Origin: Aquilaria yunnanensis
Taxonomy: Eukaryota; Streptophyta; Magnoliopsida; Malvales; Thymelaeaceae
Reading direction: 5' to 3'
NCBI GenBank assembly: GCA_039654915.1
Contig: CM077599.1
Location: 11,782,501 to 11,846,500 of the forward strand
DNA: 64,000 nucleotides
Part shown: one piece after another, positions 20,731 to 31,819 of the stretch
Position numbering within the stretch: the stretch's first letter is position 1
Layout: each line of letters starts with the position of its first letter
Position numbers and translations under genes: made by a program
Notes under the pieces: generated by a model
What the model saw: only the letters and a program-made list of their open reading frames with translations
Told to the model about the DNA's origin: nothing
The model's database searches: none

Positions 20731-21076
20731 GAAAATGATCAATCCTCGAATTCCTCGGCTGGCGGTGATTGGGTTCTCGGAGAACTACGCTAACATGTTC
20801 ACGTCGGAGATTGAATGCTAGTGGGTGGTGAGCCTGCTAGCCGGAAAAGGGCAGTTGCCGAGCGTGGGGGAAATGGAGGAGGAGATAAAACTGTGGGGGG
20901 ATTACTTGAACAAGTACAGTGGAAGGCATTTCAGTAAGTCATGCGTTACCCCCATTCAAATTTGGTACATCGACCAGCTTTGCAGAGATATGGGATGCAA
21001 CCATAAAAGGAAGGGACGATTTCTGGCCGACCTCTTCCAGCCTTACAACCCCACTGATTATGTTGGCTTAGCTTAA
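20731..21076 (+). pseudogene. Last exon of an FMO paralogue, one stop codon
   Basis: Equals exon 6 of the intact gene at 57394-57739 in length (346 bases), splice acceptor (GTGTGCAG/G) and frame. The encoded segment shares nearly all residues, from [19 protein letters not shown] to [17 protein letters not shown] at 20819-20821 replaces the CAG (Gln) of the intact gene. Exons 1-5 are missing here because a CACTA element ends 70 bases upstream; they may survive left of the window. Confidence 0.92.
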
Positions 21077-21337
21077 TTTAATTTATTACTCGCCCATCCT
21101 TCTTCCAAGCCAGAACTGCCTGCCACGCTGTATCTCTATCTATCTATCTATCTATCTATTCATCTATAATAAATAACACAAATAATAAAAAGTGTGGAGG
21201 TGTATATTACATTTTTACCCTTAAAGGAGTATATCACATGTACGGCTACTATCTATGTTGGCTCAGCTTAATTTTATTACCCGCATATCATTCATCCAAG
21301 CCACAAACTGACTACTACTCTGTTCCTGTCTATCTTC

Positions 21338-22058
21338 GGGACAGTTCACTTTAGTTTAATGCAATTAAAGATATCTAATTAATAGCGGGTCGACGTCGGG
21401 TTTCAATGTGGATCTAGCCAACAGGATGAAATTAGCCACAGTTTTTAGTTTTATTTACAAAGTGTGTCATCCTACTCCTCAATAGTTCTTCTCTGCCAAT
21501 GCACATAAGACAACCCTTATTGCTGGATGCAAAGATGGCATCAAAGATGCTTGCATCATCTCTTTGTCAAAATTACTAGCCATCCGCTTTATATGGACCT
21601 GCAAGCCACCTCTCCAGTGGATCCCAAGGTTTCGGACATGATGCTCCCCTTCTACCTCTCACAATATGGCAACCCCCATTCTCGCACCCACTTCCATGGC
21701 CGGGAAAGTTGACGATGCCCGCGCAAAGGTTACCAGCATCATTTGTACTCTGCCGTAGATCCACCAGTCAGTTTGTTTTCTAGCCTAACAGTAGGGACCA
21801 ACAGACAGATGATTGGCTATGCTAGCTCACAAGCGGTGGATCCACCAATGAGTAGCTAGATTCGTTGCTAGTGATTAATGGTGGAGTGTGAAATGTGGAG
21901 GGACGAAGGAGAGAGGAAAGTGATGAGTGATGGGTGATGGCATCACCTTGTAAATAACCTCAACTTTAGCTCCTTTTTTTATTTTAATACTTTGACCCAC
22001 ACATGCCCGGCCGATTAATGAGGTTGGATTAATTGGAAACAACTAAAATGAACTACCC
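21338..22058. mobile_element. TIR element carrying an NFS1 fragment, 721 bp
   Basis: Absent from the sister duplicate near 57980, which gives the empty site. Ends are imperfect inverted repeats: GGGACAGTTCACTTTAGTTT at the left and, reversed, GGGTAGTTCATTTTAGTTG at the right. TCTATCT occurs on both sides within a TCTA-rich target, so the exact target duplication (7-9 bp) is uncertain. Superfamily not assigned (MULE or hAT type possible). The cargo is described separately. Confidence 0.7.
21535..21770 (+). pseudogene. NFS1-like: Captured fragment of cysteine desulfurase NFS1
   Basis: Mitochondrial NFS1 supplies sulfur from cysteine for Fe-S clusters. A start MASKMLASSL (ATG 21535) resembles the usual presequence start. 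After a TAG and an apparent internal deletion comes PLYMDLQATSPVDPKVSD, then LPFYLSQYGNPHSRTHFHG, the strongly conserved N-terminal substrate-loop region of NFS1. Then there is a stop and a frame change into VDDARAKVTSI. Only about 15% of the gene is present, and the PLP lysine and active-site cysteine regions are absent. No intron is visible, but plant NFS1 genes are often intronless, so this does not prove an RNA intermediate. Confidence 0.8.
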
Positions 22059-22142
22059 TTCTATCTATTTATCTATCTATCTATAATAAATAATAAAAAA
22101 CATGAAAATTGTGGTGGTATATAAGACATTTTTACCCTTAAT

Positions 22143-22452
22143 GGGTTAATTACAATTTATCCCATAAGGTTTAGGTGATATTACATTTTGTTCATTCTTT
22201 AGAAATATGTACTTTACCCTTGGTGTATACTCTACTCTTTTAAAAAATAGATAACTTTAAAATGTCCATTAACTATAAAAAAATTACCATAAAAACTGAA
22301 ATTAGTATGAAATAACCATTGTACAGTTTAATTTTAGATTTTGGAAGTTGCTATCAAATAGTTTAAAAAATAGGGCAAAGTATGTATTTTTTACACAAGA
22401 AGAGCAAAATGTAATATCACCTAAAATTTTAGGGGAAAATTGTAATTAACCC
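22143..22452. mobile_element. MULE-type MITE, 310 bp (copy in FMO duplicate 1)
   Basis: Inverted ends GGGTTAATTACAATTTATCCC... and ...GAAAATTGTAATTAACCC, with arms of about 60 bp including GGTGATATTACATTTTG and its mirror. Orthologous to 58071-58409, so it inserted before the segmental duplication. Confidence 0.8.
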
Positions 22453-23039
22453 TACGTATAATTAGATATGGTAGATGCTTTTCCAAATTTCCCCCTCACA
22501 ATTCCAGGTAATATCTATTGCACACCTTACACTAGATCAAGTTTCATCTTCTAAAACGATCGATTCTACTTTTGGCTTTTAATGCTACCACAATCTTCCT
22601 CGTGCTTCAACCGTGATTGCTCTAACTCTTCCACCCATGATCTGCTTAATAGCAATCGACAAGATGAGACAAGAAAAAAAGATGATGACAATAGTGATGA
22701 CAAGATGGGAAGATGATAGTGACAACAAGATGAGAAGACAATGTCGATGACATATCAAAGTTGGAAAAGACAAGACTTGTTAAATCAAGCCATGCTAGTG
22801 ACTAGAGGTGAGCGACAATTGTGAGATTGTGGAGGCAAGCAATGATTAGAAAACTAAATATTGCCGCACAAAGCACAGGCTGCTATTTATGTATATTTAT
22901 ATAATAGTGGTAGGTTTAGAGTAGGTTATAAACATACGTAGGATGTAAAGGAGCCATTGATAATGATAAGAAAATAAGTGATAACTTCTACCTTAAGTTA
23001 TCTATTATCACTAACTTGCCCCCACAATCTAAATTTTTA

Positions 23040-24185
23040 TGAGCTAATGTTAAGAGTGCCTAAAAAATGTTGATTAAGACAGAATGGTAGTGGCTTACTA
23101 AGAACATCTGTAACTTGAGCTTAAGTAGAGATGGACCAAACGACAAGATCTTTTCGAGCAACGTTTTCTTGAATAAAGTGGAAGTTAGCTTCAATATTTT
23201 TCATCCGAGCATGAAATATGGGATTTGTAGTAAGGTAAGTAACACCTATATTGTCACACCACAAGATGGGTGGCTGTGAGAGGTAAACACCAAGCTTAGA
23301 AAGTAAAGTTTGTATGTAGATAAATTTTACAGTAGTATTGGCTAAGGCTTGATATTACGCTTTAATGTTAGACATTGAAACAATGTGCTGCTTACATGAA
23401 CTCCAAGAAATAAGATTTTTTCCTAGAAAAATGGCAAATCCATTAGTTGAGTGGCAATCATCTGGTTGCCCAGCCCATTCAGCATCCGAAAACTCGCTAA
23501 GCACTTGTGAAGAAGACTAATGAATGCAAAGGCCAAAAGAAAGTGTGTGCTTCAGGTATTGAAGCATCCGTTTGACAGCAGTCTAATGGAAGGTTGTAGG
23601 AGCTTGCATATATTGAAAAAGTTTGTTTACTGTAAAGGAAATATTAGGCCTAGTGAATGTGATATACTATAATACTCCAACAGTGCTTCGATATAATGTT
23701 AGGTAAGGCATAGGGTTGCCAGCTTCTTTAGACAACTTCTCCATCGTAAACATTGGAGTGGTAATAGGCTTAGCAGCAATCATGTTAGTCTGGTGTAAAA
23801 GCTCTAGGATATATTTCTATTGACATAAAAAAAATTCCATGGGAAGTAGTCATAGCTTCAATACCAAGAAAGAAATTAAGCGGTCGTAGGCCCTTGTTTA
23901 GGAAATCATTTTGGAGTGCCTCGAGAAGTATTTCAATAACATGTGAAGAAGGGCTTGTGACCAAAATATCATCGACATAAACGAGTATAAACAAAACTAT
24001 ACCAAACCTGATGTAGATAAAGAGTGAAGTGTCGGCCTTTAATGCTACAAAATCAAGTTCCAATAGCCTTGAGCTCAAATGAGAATACCAAGCACGGGAC
24101 ATTTGCTTGAGGCCATAAATAGCCTTATGAAGTTTGCATACATGTCTTGGACATCAAGCGTGTCCATACCTGGGTGGTTGTGATG
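23040..24185 (-). pseudogene. Ty1/copia reverse transcriptase-RNase H remnant
   Basis: On the minus strand from about 24180: CKLHKAIYGLKQ, then an open 105-codon stretch with LFILVYVDDILVT (catalytic YVDD) and FFLGIE. Further down come the RNase H pieces WAGQPDDCHSTNGFAIFLG, WCDNIGVTYLTTNPIFHAR and KNIEANFHFI, ending near DVLSKPLPF. Several stops and small shifts break it. The LTRs were not identified. It is the 3' third of a copia pol gene and dead. Confidence 0.88.
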
Positions 24186-24360
24186 TAACACCCCCATATT
24201 CCATATGAAAAAAATGTGTGAAACTTTATATAGATATATAGACTCAAGTTCCATAGCACAAACACTTCAGATCATGATCTAAGTCTAGAATCGGTCAACG
24301 GAATACCTGCCCATATCATATAGGCTATCCATTAGAAAAAAAAAAGCACTAAGTGCTTAT
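24185..24360. repeat. TRIM LTR pieces, one direct and one inverted
   Basis: 24187-24265 resembles the 5' half of the TRIM LTR (TGTAACACCCCCATATTCC...). 24275-24345 resembles its 3' half in reverse (AATCGGTCAACGGAATACCTGCCCATA). It lies directly before the TRIM at 24361, forming a palindrome-like junction. Confidence 0.6.
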
Positions 24361-24442
24361 TGTAACACCTTCATATCTCACACCGGAGAAATGTGGGAAG
24401 CATTACATGGATATATAGACTTAAGTTCCAGAACATAATCAC

Positions 24443-27400
24443 TGCTGCACTCTAGCAGCTGTAACCTAAGTGTAGATTGTCGCCAGTAATAAAAGCTCGG
24501 GAGTCCGAGTGTCGAACCACAGGGAAGTGAATTAAGAAATACAAGTTGAAGTTTTAATAAAGAAAGTTTTGGTGCAATGTGTGAACAAGTGTGAATTAAA
24601 ATTGGAATTCAAACAAAATAGCTAAGGTTAGGGGATCCACTTTTAATATATCGATTATAATTAATTTTAGCCCATCTTACCACTCAATTGAGATCCACAC
24701 ATAAAGAAGGTCCCAATCGAGGAATTTAGTTAGTATTAACATTCATTGATCTTAAAACGCCAACATTTACTAATGGATTCACGTATCCATCATGCCAACC
24801 TTTGTCGACAATAACTCAAGATTCCAATATAGCCGACAGAGCCATGTTCTACAGAGGGAATCAAGCAGCTTTTGTGCCAATGATTTGACTATGATGAATC
24901 AAGACTCCTAATTAACAAAGAAGGAAGTTAAATAGATTAAGAAAGAAAATACCATTAACGTTGTGATCCATTCAAATCAATCATAACCTCTATACCAAAA
25001 GCTTTACCCTTTCACCTTATGTGGCAACGTACGGGTTTTCGGGAGTCGCCACCAATCGGTTTTCGCTCAGGTCGATTGGACACCTTAAAAATGGCCTACG
25101 AGAGTTCGGGGTTCGGGAGTACGGTTACGTTAAAATAACTCTATTTTAACGCCCAAAATTGGTACCTTAGTTGATTTCAATTTTGTTTTGCTTGCTTTTA
25201 AATAAAATTCAGTTAATTTTCAAAACAGAAATTTTAACTGAATTAGCTGGATGTGGATTTTTAAATTAATATGGGCTTTAAAATCTTCGGTAATTAATTT
25301 GTATAATTTTTTATAAACTCAATATTTTCCGAACCATGGATTCTATCGACCCACCCGGACACTGAATTTGATGAAATTTTAATTAAATATTTTAATCCAT
25401 ATCATAAATTCTGTCGAATTATCCGAATATGGATTTTTATCTTTGTATTTAATTTTTATTCAATTAAAAGTTTGTATTTTTCCAGATCGCAAATCCTGTC
25501 AGATTATTCGGATATAGAAATTAATTTAATATTTTTATTTATTGTTAGTTATTTAAAATTTTAATTCTTATTTTTTATTAAATTAATTATTAATTTAATT
25601 ATTAATAACTTTTATGAATTTTTATTTTGGATTTTTTGATGATCTTAATGTTAACTAATTTAAAATTTTTTTTTTTTAAAAAATATTTATTTTTTATTTT
25701 TATTTTCTTATTTTGTTCTTTTTCTTTTTTTTTTCTTTTCTTCTTTCTTTTATTCTTTTCTTTTTTTTGGTTTTAAGTAATTACTTGATTTATAAAGGAA
25801 CCAAAAAGTAATTATTTAATTATCTAATATCAAGATTTTTTTTTATTTAATAAAGAAACCAAAGGGTTATATATTTTTTTAAAAAAAATAAGTAAAAGAA
25901 AAGTCTTAATATTCATATATTTTGTATTTTATTTTGATAAAATATTTTAAAGTAATTATCTAATTTATAAGTCTAAAAATATAAATCTAATTGATAAGTC
26001 TAAAATATATTTGAAGAGAATTTAATTTTTTTTTTTTAAATCATTTGGTTAAGATTTTTTTAATTTGTTTAATAAAGGAACCAAAAAGTTATATTTCTAT
26101 TATTTTAAAACAAATAAGTAAAATATAAAGTCTTAATTTTCATATATTTCTTTTATTAAATTTTTTATTTATTTATTCTTTATTCTTTTTACTGGATAAA
26201 AAATTTTAAAGTAACAATCTAAAAAAATAATTTTATTTTTTGAGATTTTATTTTAAAAAAAATGATATATATTTTTTCTTCTCCAAACCATGGATCCTGT
26301 CGGATCATTTGGATATGGAATTTAATTTAATTAATTATTTATTTAATTAATTATAAATTTTAGTCATAATTTTTATTGAATTTTTATTATTTTTAATTAT
26401 TTTTTTTTCTAATCCATAAATTTTAAATATATACATAAAAAATTGATTTTTATTTTTTTAATTATCCAATTATGATTTTTTAATAATTTTTAATAAAATG
26501 AATAAAAGGTTAACTTTTTGTTGTTTTTAAAGAAATAAGAAAAAAAATATGTGTTCCAAAATAATAAAAGGATGGGGCCTTTGTTAAAAATAAAAATAGA
26601 TTTTTGGTTAACCTTAAAAATAAATGGAATAAGGTTAAGTATTCATATAACAAAACTCTTCTTTTAATTTGTTATTATTTACTTATTTATTTTATTTATA
26701 TTTTTTTTTATGGCTAAAGGTGAAATAAGTGAAATAAGTTTAACCATCTACATAAAAAAATTTAAAATTTCATAAATTAAATTGAAGGAAAGTAAATAAA
26801 TAAAGAAAAGTGGGGTTTTTTGACAATCCACTTAAAAAATAAAAAAAGTAGGAGGTATAACCTTCCACAAAAAATAAAAGTGCATAAATTAAATAATTGC
26901 AGGAAATTAAATAAATAAATAAAAGTGGGCCTTTTTGGCCATCCACTTAAAAAATAAAAAGTAGGAGGTATAACCTTTCATAAAAAATAAAAGTGCATAA
27001 ATTAAATAATTGCAGGAAATTAAATAAATAAAGAAAAATGGGGCTTTTCGACCATCCACTTAAAAAAAAAAAGAGGTATAACCTTCCATGAATAATAATA
27101 ATAATAATAATAAATAAACATATAAAGATTATTGTTAGTTCTTCAGAAATAAATAAAAAAGGTTAGTGACTTAGTAAATGAAATAAAAGTAATAAAAGGA
27201 CTAAACTAAGGTTATACCCAAAAGAGGAAAAAACTGGGTCGCGAATCGGGTCTTGGGGCAAAAAAAACGGGTCGCGACGTTTTTTCTTCTTTTCTTCTTT
27301 CGTTCGATGGCAGGGACGGTGGCCTTTGACGACGTGACGAGGGGCGGCGACCTGGGATGCTACGGACGGCGCGACGGCGAGGCGGGACGACGGTGAAGAC

Positions 27401-29222
27401 GGCGGCCGGGAGGAGGAGCAGCTGGCGGAGGGAACGGACGGGGGTGACGTAGACTCGACGGGGAGGAAAGTAAGAAACGGACTGTGAGATGAATAGCGAC
27501 GGCGAGGGAGGCGACGGTAAGGGCGAACGGCGGCAGCAGGGAAGGCGACGGCGTCGGCAAAGTGAAGAGGAGGATGACGGTAACGGCGTACGGATGTGAA
27601 GAAAGAAAATAATAGATGGATGAAAAGAGGGTGAAGTTAAGGTTTTTTATGAGAAGAGGGAGGAGAGGCTAGGGACTAAACTACAGTTTTTATTTTTTTA
27701 AAATGGAGCTCTAATCTTGATTTTTTTTTTCTTTCTTCGCATATTTCACCCCCTATTTATAGGGGAAGGGGCCTTGGATTCCCTTAATTAAAAAATTTTG
27801 AAATTTAATTAAAAACAGACTTATCTCTTAATTTGGTAAAATGACAGTTTCAGTCTTTTATGTCTCTTTGACTTTGGGGATGTTCCTGAAACTTCTGATT
27901 GAGACAATGTTGTCTTTTTCTGTCAATTTGGGCCAAAAACGTCTGTTTGGCCCAAAAATGACGTGAAAAATTACCAAATTCTCCTGGAATTTTTCATATT
28001 TTGTCAAATTTTCCCAAATTTCTCAATTTTTTCATTTTTACCCCAAACTTTTCAATTTTGTCATTTTTTATGGAGTTTTCTTTTGTATTTCATACATACA
28101 TATATACACATATATATCATTTTTAACTAAACCCTTATAAAACAAAATGTATTTTAAACTAATTAACTTAATTAAAAATTTTTAGTAATAATAATAATTA
28201 ATTAATTAATAATTAATTATTATTATTTTTAATTTTTAATTTTTTAATTTTTTAATTTTTTTTTTGATAAAAAGGGTCGAACGAAATTGGGTGTCAACAC
28301 CTTAGCAAAAAGAAGATTAGTTAAACATAATAAAAATAAACAACATGTAGAAAGATAAAATAAACATAGATTGAAAGATCAAAAGAAGAAGAAGAACAAG
28401 AATGAGAAAACACTTGGACATAGCTTCAGTATTGAAAACAATAACAAGAACAAAGAAGAAAAGCTAAAGAAAATAGAAGAACATAAAGGAGGCCTAGGAA
28501 AATGGCCACCTTCACCCTTCCCCCAAGGTGACTATTTATAGAGTTTTGGGGTGGGTGAAATGATAAAAATAAAATGGTAAAATGTTGGTAAATACAAATC
28601 AATAATGAAAAGCCGCAACTTCTTTTAATTTTTTTATCATCGTAGATATCAGATCAGCTCTTCCTAAAAGTATAGAAGTTGTAGATCTCCTCTTTAGCTT
28701 CGAATCGATAGCTTGCTCATTCAAATCGGACATCCGTAGCTCAAGTTATAATTTTTCTACCGAAACTGTTCTTCAGCACACGAAAAAACGAATGGTCTCA
28801 TTTATAATCAGATTTTGGCAATGAAAATGATCAAACTAGCTTGCGGAATGAAGTAGAGTTGAAGATCTATGTGTTGCCTTTCAGATGAATTTGGAATCAC
28901 TCAGTTCCGATGCCTACAGCTCCAGATATGATCTTTTCTCGTGAAGGGTCGCCAAGTGATGATTTTTACCTACATAAAAAATAATTATTTAATATATATA
29001 TTTTAATATTAATGAACAGTAAACCACGTATGTACAGTGAATACGCGTATGAACAGTAAGTCGGTGAATAGTGATATGTGAATAGTAAAACGCGTATGAA
29101 TAGTAAAAATATATGAATAGTAACCCAGTGAAAAAATGCTCAGAATGTAGAAATTAATCATACTCAAAGTGTATAATAATGATTTAAACCTTTAATAACA
29201 ATATACTTATAAGTATTCATCA
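24443..29222 (-). mobile_element. Solo LTR (family C), about 1.5 kb, itself split by a Tat solo LTR
   Basis: Ends TGCTGCACTCTAGC (24443) and GTATTCATCA (29222), with a perfect 5-bp duplication ATCAC at 24438-24442 and 29223-29227. Subtracting the inner 3285 bp leaves about 1495 bp. The phrase at 24484-24525 (GTAATAAAAGCTCGGGAGTCCGAGTGTCGAACCAC) reads in reverse as the GGTTCGACACTCGGACTCCC segment usual near plant LTR 3' ends, so orientation is minus. No coding interior, hence a solo LTR. Confidence 0.85.
25020..28299 (-). mobile_element. Solo Tat LTR, 3280 bp
   Basis: On the + strand it runs TGTGGCAACGTACGGG ... ATTGGGTGTCAACA, the reverse of the Tat 3' LTR (9039-11908). The 5-bp duplication CCTTA is perfect (25015-25019 and 28300-28304). 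The promoter (reverse of CTATAAATAGGGG) is at about 27752-27764, the GC-rich leader at 27230-27600 and the 90-bp tandem block at 26740-27110. Frames in the GC-rich leader are low complexity. Confidence 0.95.
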
Positions 29223-29312
29223 ATCACCTAGCGTTTTTCCTTTTCCAAATGATAGTACATGTGGTATGGGTAGGTATTTCGTTGACCGGTTCTGGATTTG
29301 GGCCATTACAAA

Positions 29313-29325
29313 TGGTATAAGAGCC
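29313..29325 (+). promoter_or_regulatory. TRIM primer binding site (initiator tRNA-Met type)
   Basis: TGGTATAAGAGCC, two bases after the LTR end TACA (29310). It differs at one base from the initiator tRNA-Met complement used by many plant retroelements. Confidence 0.75.
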
Positions 29326-29674
29326 GACCTAGAACCATGATGATGTGACATACTAGGTATGCACATCCATCGTCTACAGAGGCTGATCCTGGATTAAAAA
29401 GGTTATTTTGTCATGGGCCAAGTTATTTGATTAAAGAGCTTATTGGTCTAAAGGACCATGTAATCTGAGTGACCAAAATGAGGACATTAGGTACATAAAG
29501 GGAGAAGTTTGTAACACCTTTATATCCCACATGGGAGAAATGTGAGAAGCCTTATATGGATATATAGATTTAAGTTCTTAAACACAATCACCTAACGCTT
29601 ATCCTCTTACAAATGATAGCCTTTGTGGTATGGGCAGGTGTTTGATTAACTAGTTTTGGATTTGAATTGTACTA

Positions 29675-29876
29675 GAATTTGAGCTTATATATCCACATAA
29701 GACTTCCCACACTTTTCCCATGTGAAATATAAGGGTGTTATAACTGGATTATTTGGCCTCTAAACTAAGTAACCTTTCTAATCCAAGATCAACCCCGGTG
29801 GATGATGCATATGTATACCTAGTATGCTACATCATCACTGTCTTAGGTTGACTCTAATATCAAGCTGTAACACCCC
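29675..29876 (-). mobile_element. Second TRIM copy, inverted and truncated
   Basis: Read on the minus strand: a primer-site-like TTGATATTAGAGTC near 29865, an interior with GTAGCATACTAGGTATACATATG and GATCTTGGATTAGAAAGGTTA matching the first TRIM, then an LTR start TATAACACCCTTATATTTC. It abuts the first TRIM tail to tail. Confidence 0.7.
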
Positions 29877-31253
29877 TAATTTTATAAATTTTAATTTTAA
29901 AAAATATTTTAATTTTTCAAAGCTAATAAGAAATTAATTAAAATAACTTAAGAAATATAAGGTAAAAACTTTTTTTTAAAAATTTATTTTTTTCAATTAA
30001 TAAAGTATTAAACCAAATCAGAATAATTAAATGATAATACAAGAAAACCAAAATAAAAATAATGATCCAAATTTAAAAATCCATGTTATTTAAAAAAATA
30101 ACATGAATTAAAATTCAGTCCCAACCAATTTCTTGAAAAGCTATAACGTACCCTCATTTAGTGTACTCCACATTTTGAACTTCATTACATGGTTCAGTAT
30201 ACTTCATCTTCTCATAGTATTGACCTAATGAATATAATTTAGAAGGAGGGGTGAGTACTACTTGCTTAGTAAAAGGGAATAGAGGTGTTCAGTGGGTGGT
30301 GCCAACCCGGTGAAGACTTGGCTACCCAACGTAGAATGAGGCATAACAAGAGGTTGGGCAGTTATGGGCCTTAGGGGAGGGGGGAGTCTTGCGTGGACCA
30401 GGCTTAGCCTAGCTTATAATTGAGCTCGGCCCAAGCACGGTGGCCCCGGGCTGTGCCGGGCCAAGCTTGAGTGAGTTAGCCTAAACATCAATTTTTAAAT
30501 TTTGCCAAAAATGGGTAAATTACACCCTAAAGCCCAAAAATGGGTCCAAATTTCTTTTTAACATCAAATTACCAATTCTCTCATTAATAATGTAATCACA
30601 AAAGTCAAAACTGAAACATTTCTAACATTGATTGTATATTTTATATTTTACCACTGGACTAAGATTTGTAAGTGTTGTTAAGCTTTTTATTAATAAAAGT
30701 TGCACTGATAATGATATTTTTCTCTAAAATCATAATTAAATAAATATTTTAAAAATAAAAAAAATTATTCCCTTATAAAATTATAAAATTTAAGTTTCAA
30801 TAATTTAATCAAAGGACAAATGAATAATAAACTTTAAGTTTCAATAATTTAATCAAAGAAAAATCTCATGCAATATCATAACAACAACAGTGAAATCCTA
30901 TTAGCTTACTTGAACTAATATACATATACATAATTCCTTTTGATTGATTAAATCATATCTCATTGATTAAATTATTTAATCTAATACTTGAATGTTGTTA
31001 GACAGACTTGGGATGGTGGGCACGTACATCACTTACTCTTGAGATTATTCTTAGGCAATTCCGCTTGTAATACCACCAAGTCATAGCCTCTTGGGATACC
31101 TATACCAGGGTAAAACCTCTCATGATACCAGCCATAAGTATAGTCCCTCGCCATCTATGGTCCAATAACACAGAAATTATATCTCCAAACTCCATATCAA
31201 TATCAAGCCATGACTAGAGATGGTCTGCTACCACCCTAACATACCTCATATGA
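29877..31253. other. Repeat-derived DNA without genes
   Basis: AT-rich. A hAT-like terminus (TAGAGGTGTTCAGTGGG, about 30285) has no visible partner. 30290-30480 is GC-richer (CCCGGGCTGTGCCGGGCC) and non-coding. 31010-31230 is spacer with no frame. Confidence 0.5.
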
Positions 31254-31562
31254 CATAAAATTAGTTGATAATAGATAATGAAATTTTTAGAGAATAGGAA
31301 AAATATCACCTATATATCAAGAATAATTTGGATGAGTCGTGGGACTACTCACTCTCTTTTAGACATTTCGTGTCATACTGGTGCAGAAACCTTAGTCACG
31401 CTGCTCTTAGGATAAAACAGCCCAGTGTTTGGCACAAAATAATCACACTATTAAACTCCTAGCTATTTGGACCCTTAATTTCTACATTTATATGCTTTAA
31501 GAATATAAGTAAATGAGAGTTAAAAAGTACTAATGAGACAAATGGTTAGTGTCTTACAAATA
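31254..31562 (+). repeat. Direct repeat, copy 1 (pair with 35764-36168)
   Basis: From ACATAAAATTAGTTGATAATAG to GTGTCTTACAAATA; shared with the second copy except for an internal insertion there. Nature unknown; possibly LTR remnants of an element spanning 31.3-36.2 kb. Confidence 0.7.
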
Positions 31563-31819
31563 TTTATTATTAATAAGTATTATTATTTTTTTTGAAATAA
31601 AATCTCCAACAATTCCTCTTCATTTTAATAAAAACCAAAATGATATATAGATGGGTAAAGACAGTTTATTATGTGTAATAAAGGTTGTGATACATTGACC
31701 CTTTACTTAATGAGTCAGCTCCCTTGTTCCATAGCCAATAGTGGTACGACCTTCAACTATGGTTGTTTGCGGGTACAAGTTTACTTAACACACATAATAA
31801 ACTAGGTGTCCATTGAGCT

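Larger units (their letters stand above)
20700..22800 (+). repeat. Duplicate of the FMO 3' end and downstream DNA (copy 1)
   Basis: Matches 57350-58800 through intron 5, exon 6, the TTTAATTTATTAC 3' flank, TCTA repeats, an internal MITE and a GATGA-rich stretch; similarity fades after about 22800. Copy 1 has an extra 721-bp insertion (21338-22058). The match stops abruptly at the CACTA end, so the rest of the duplicate was separated by that insertion. Confidence 0.85.
24361..29674 (+). mobile_element. TRIM retroelement with 165-bp LTRs, 5' LTR split by nested LTRs
   Basis: 5' LTR in two parts, 24361-24442 and 29228-29310 (82+83 bp after removing the insertion and one target repeat). Then come a tRNA-Met-like primer site at 29313-29325, a roughly 170-bp non-coding interior, a purine tract (about 29495-29508, ATAAAGGGAGAAG) and the 3' LTR at 29510-29674, starting TGTAACACC. 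It has no coding capacity. Without the insertion it would be about 530 bp. A matching outer target duplication is not visible. Confidence 0.82.

Noticed and set aside
30285..30480. hAT element starting TAGAGGTGTTCA
   Set aside because: No mirrored right end or 8-bp duplication found; only a lone terminus-like word.
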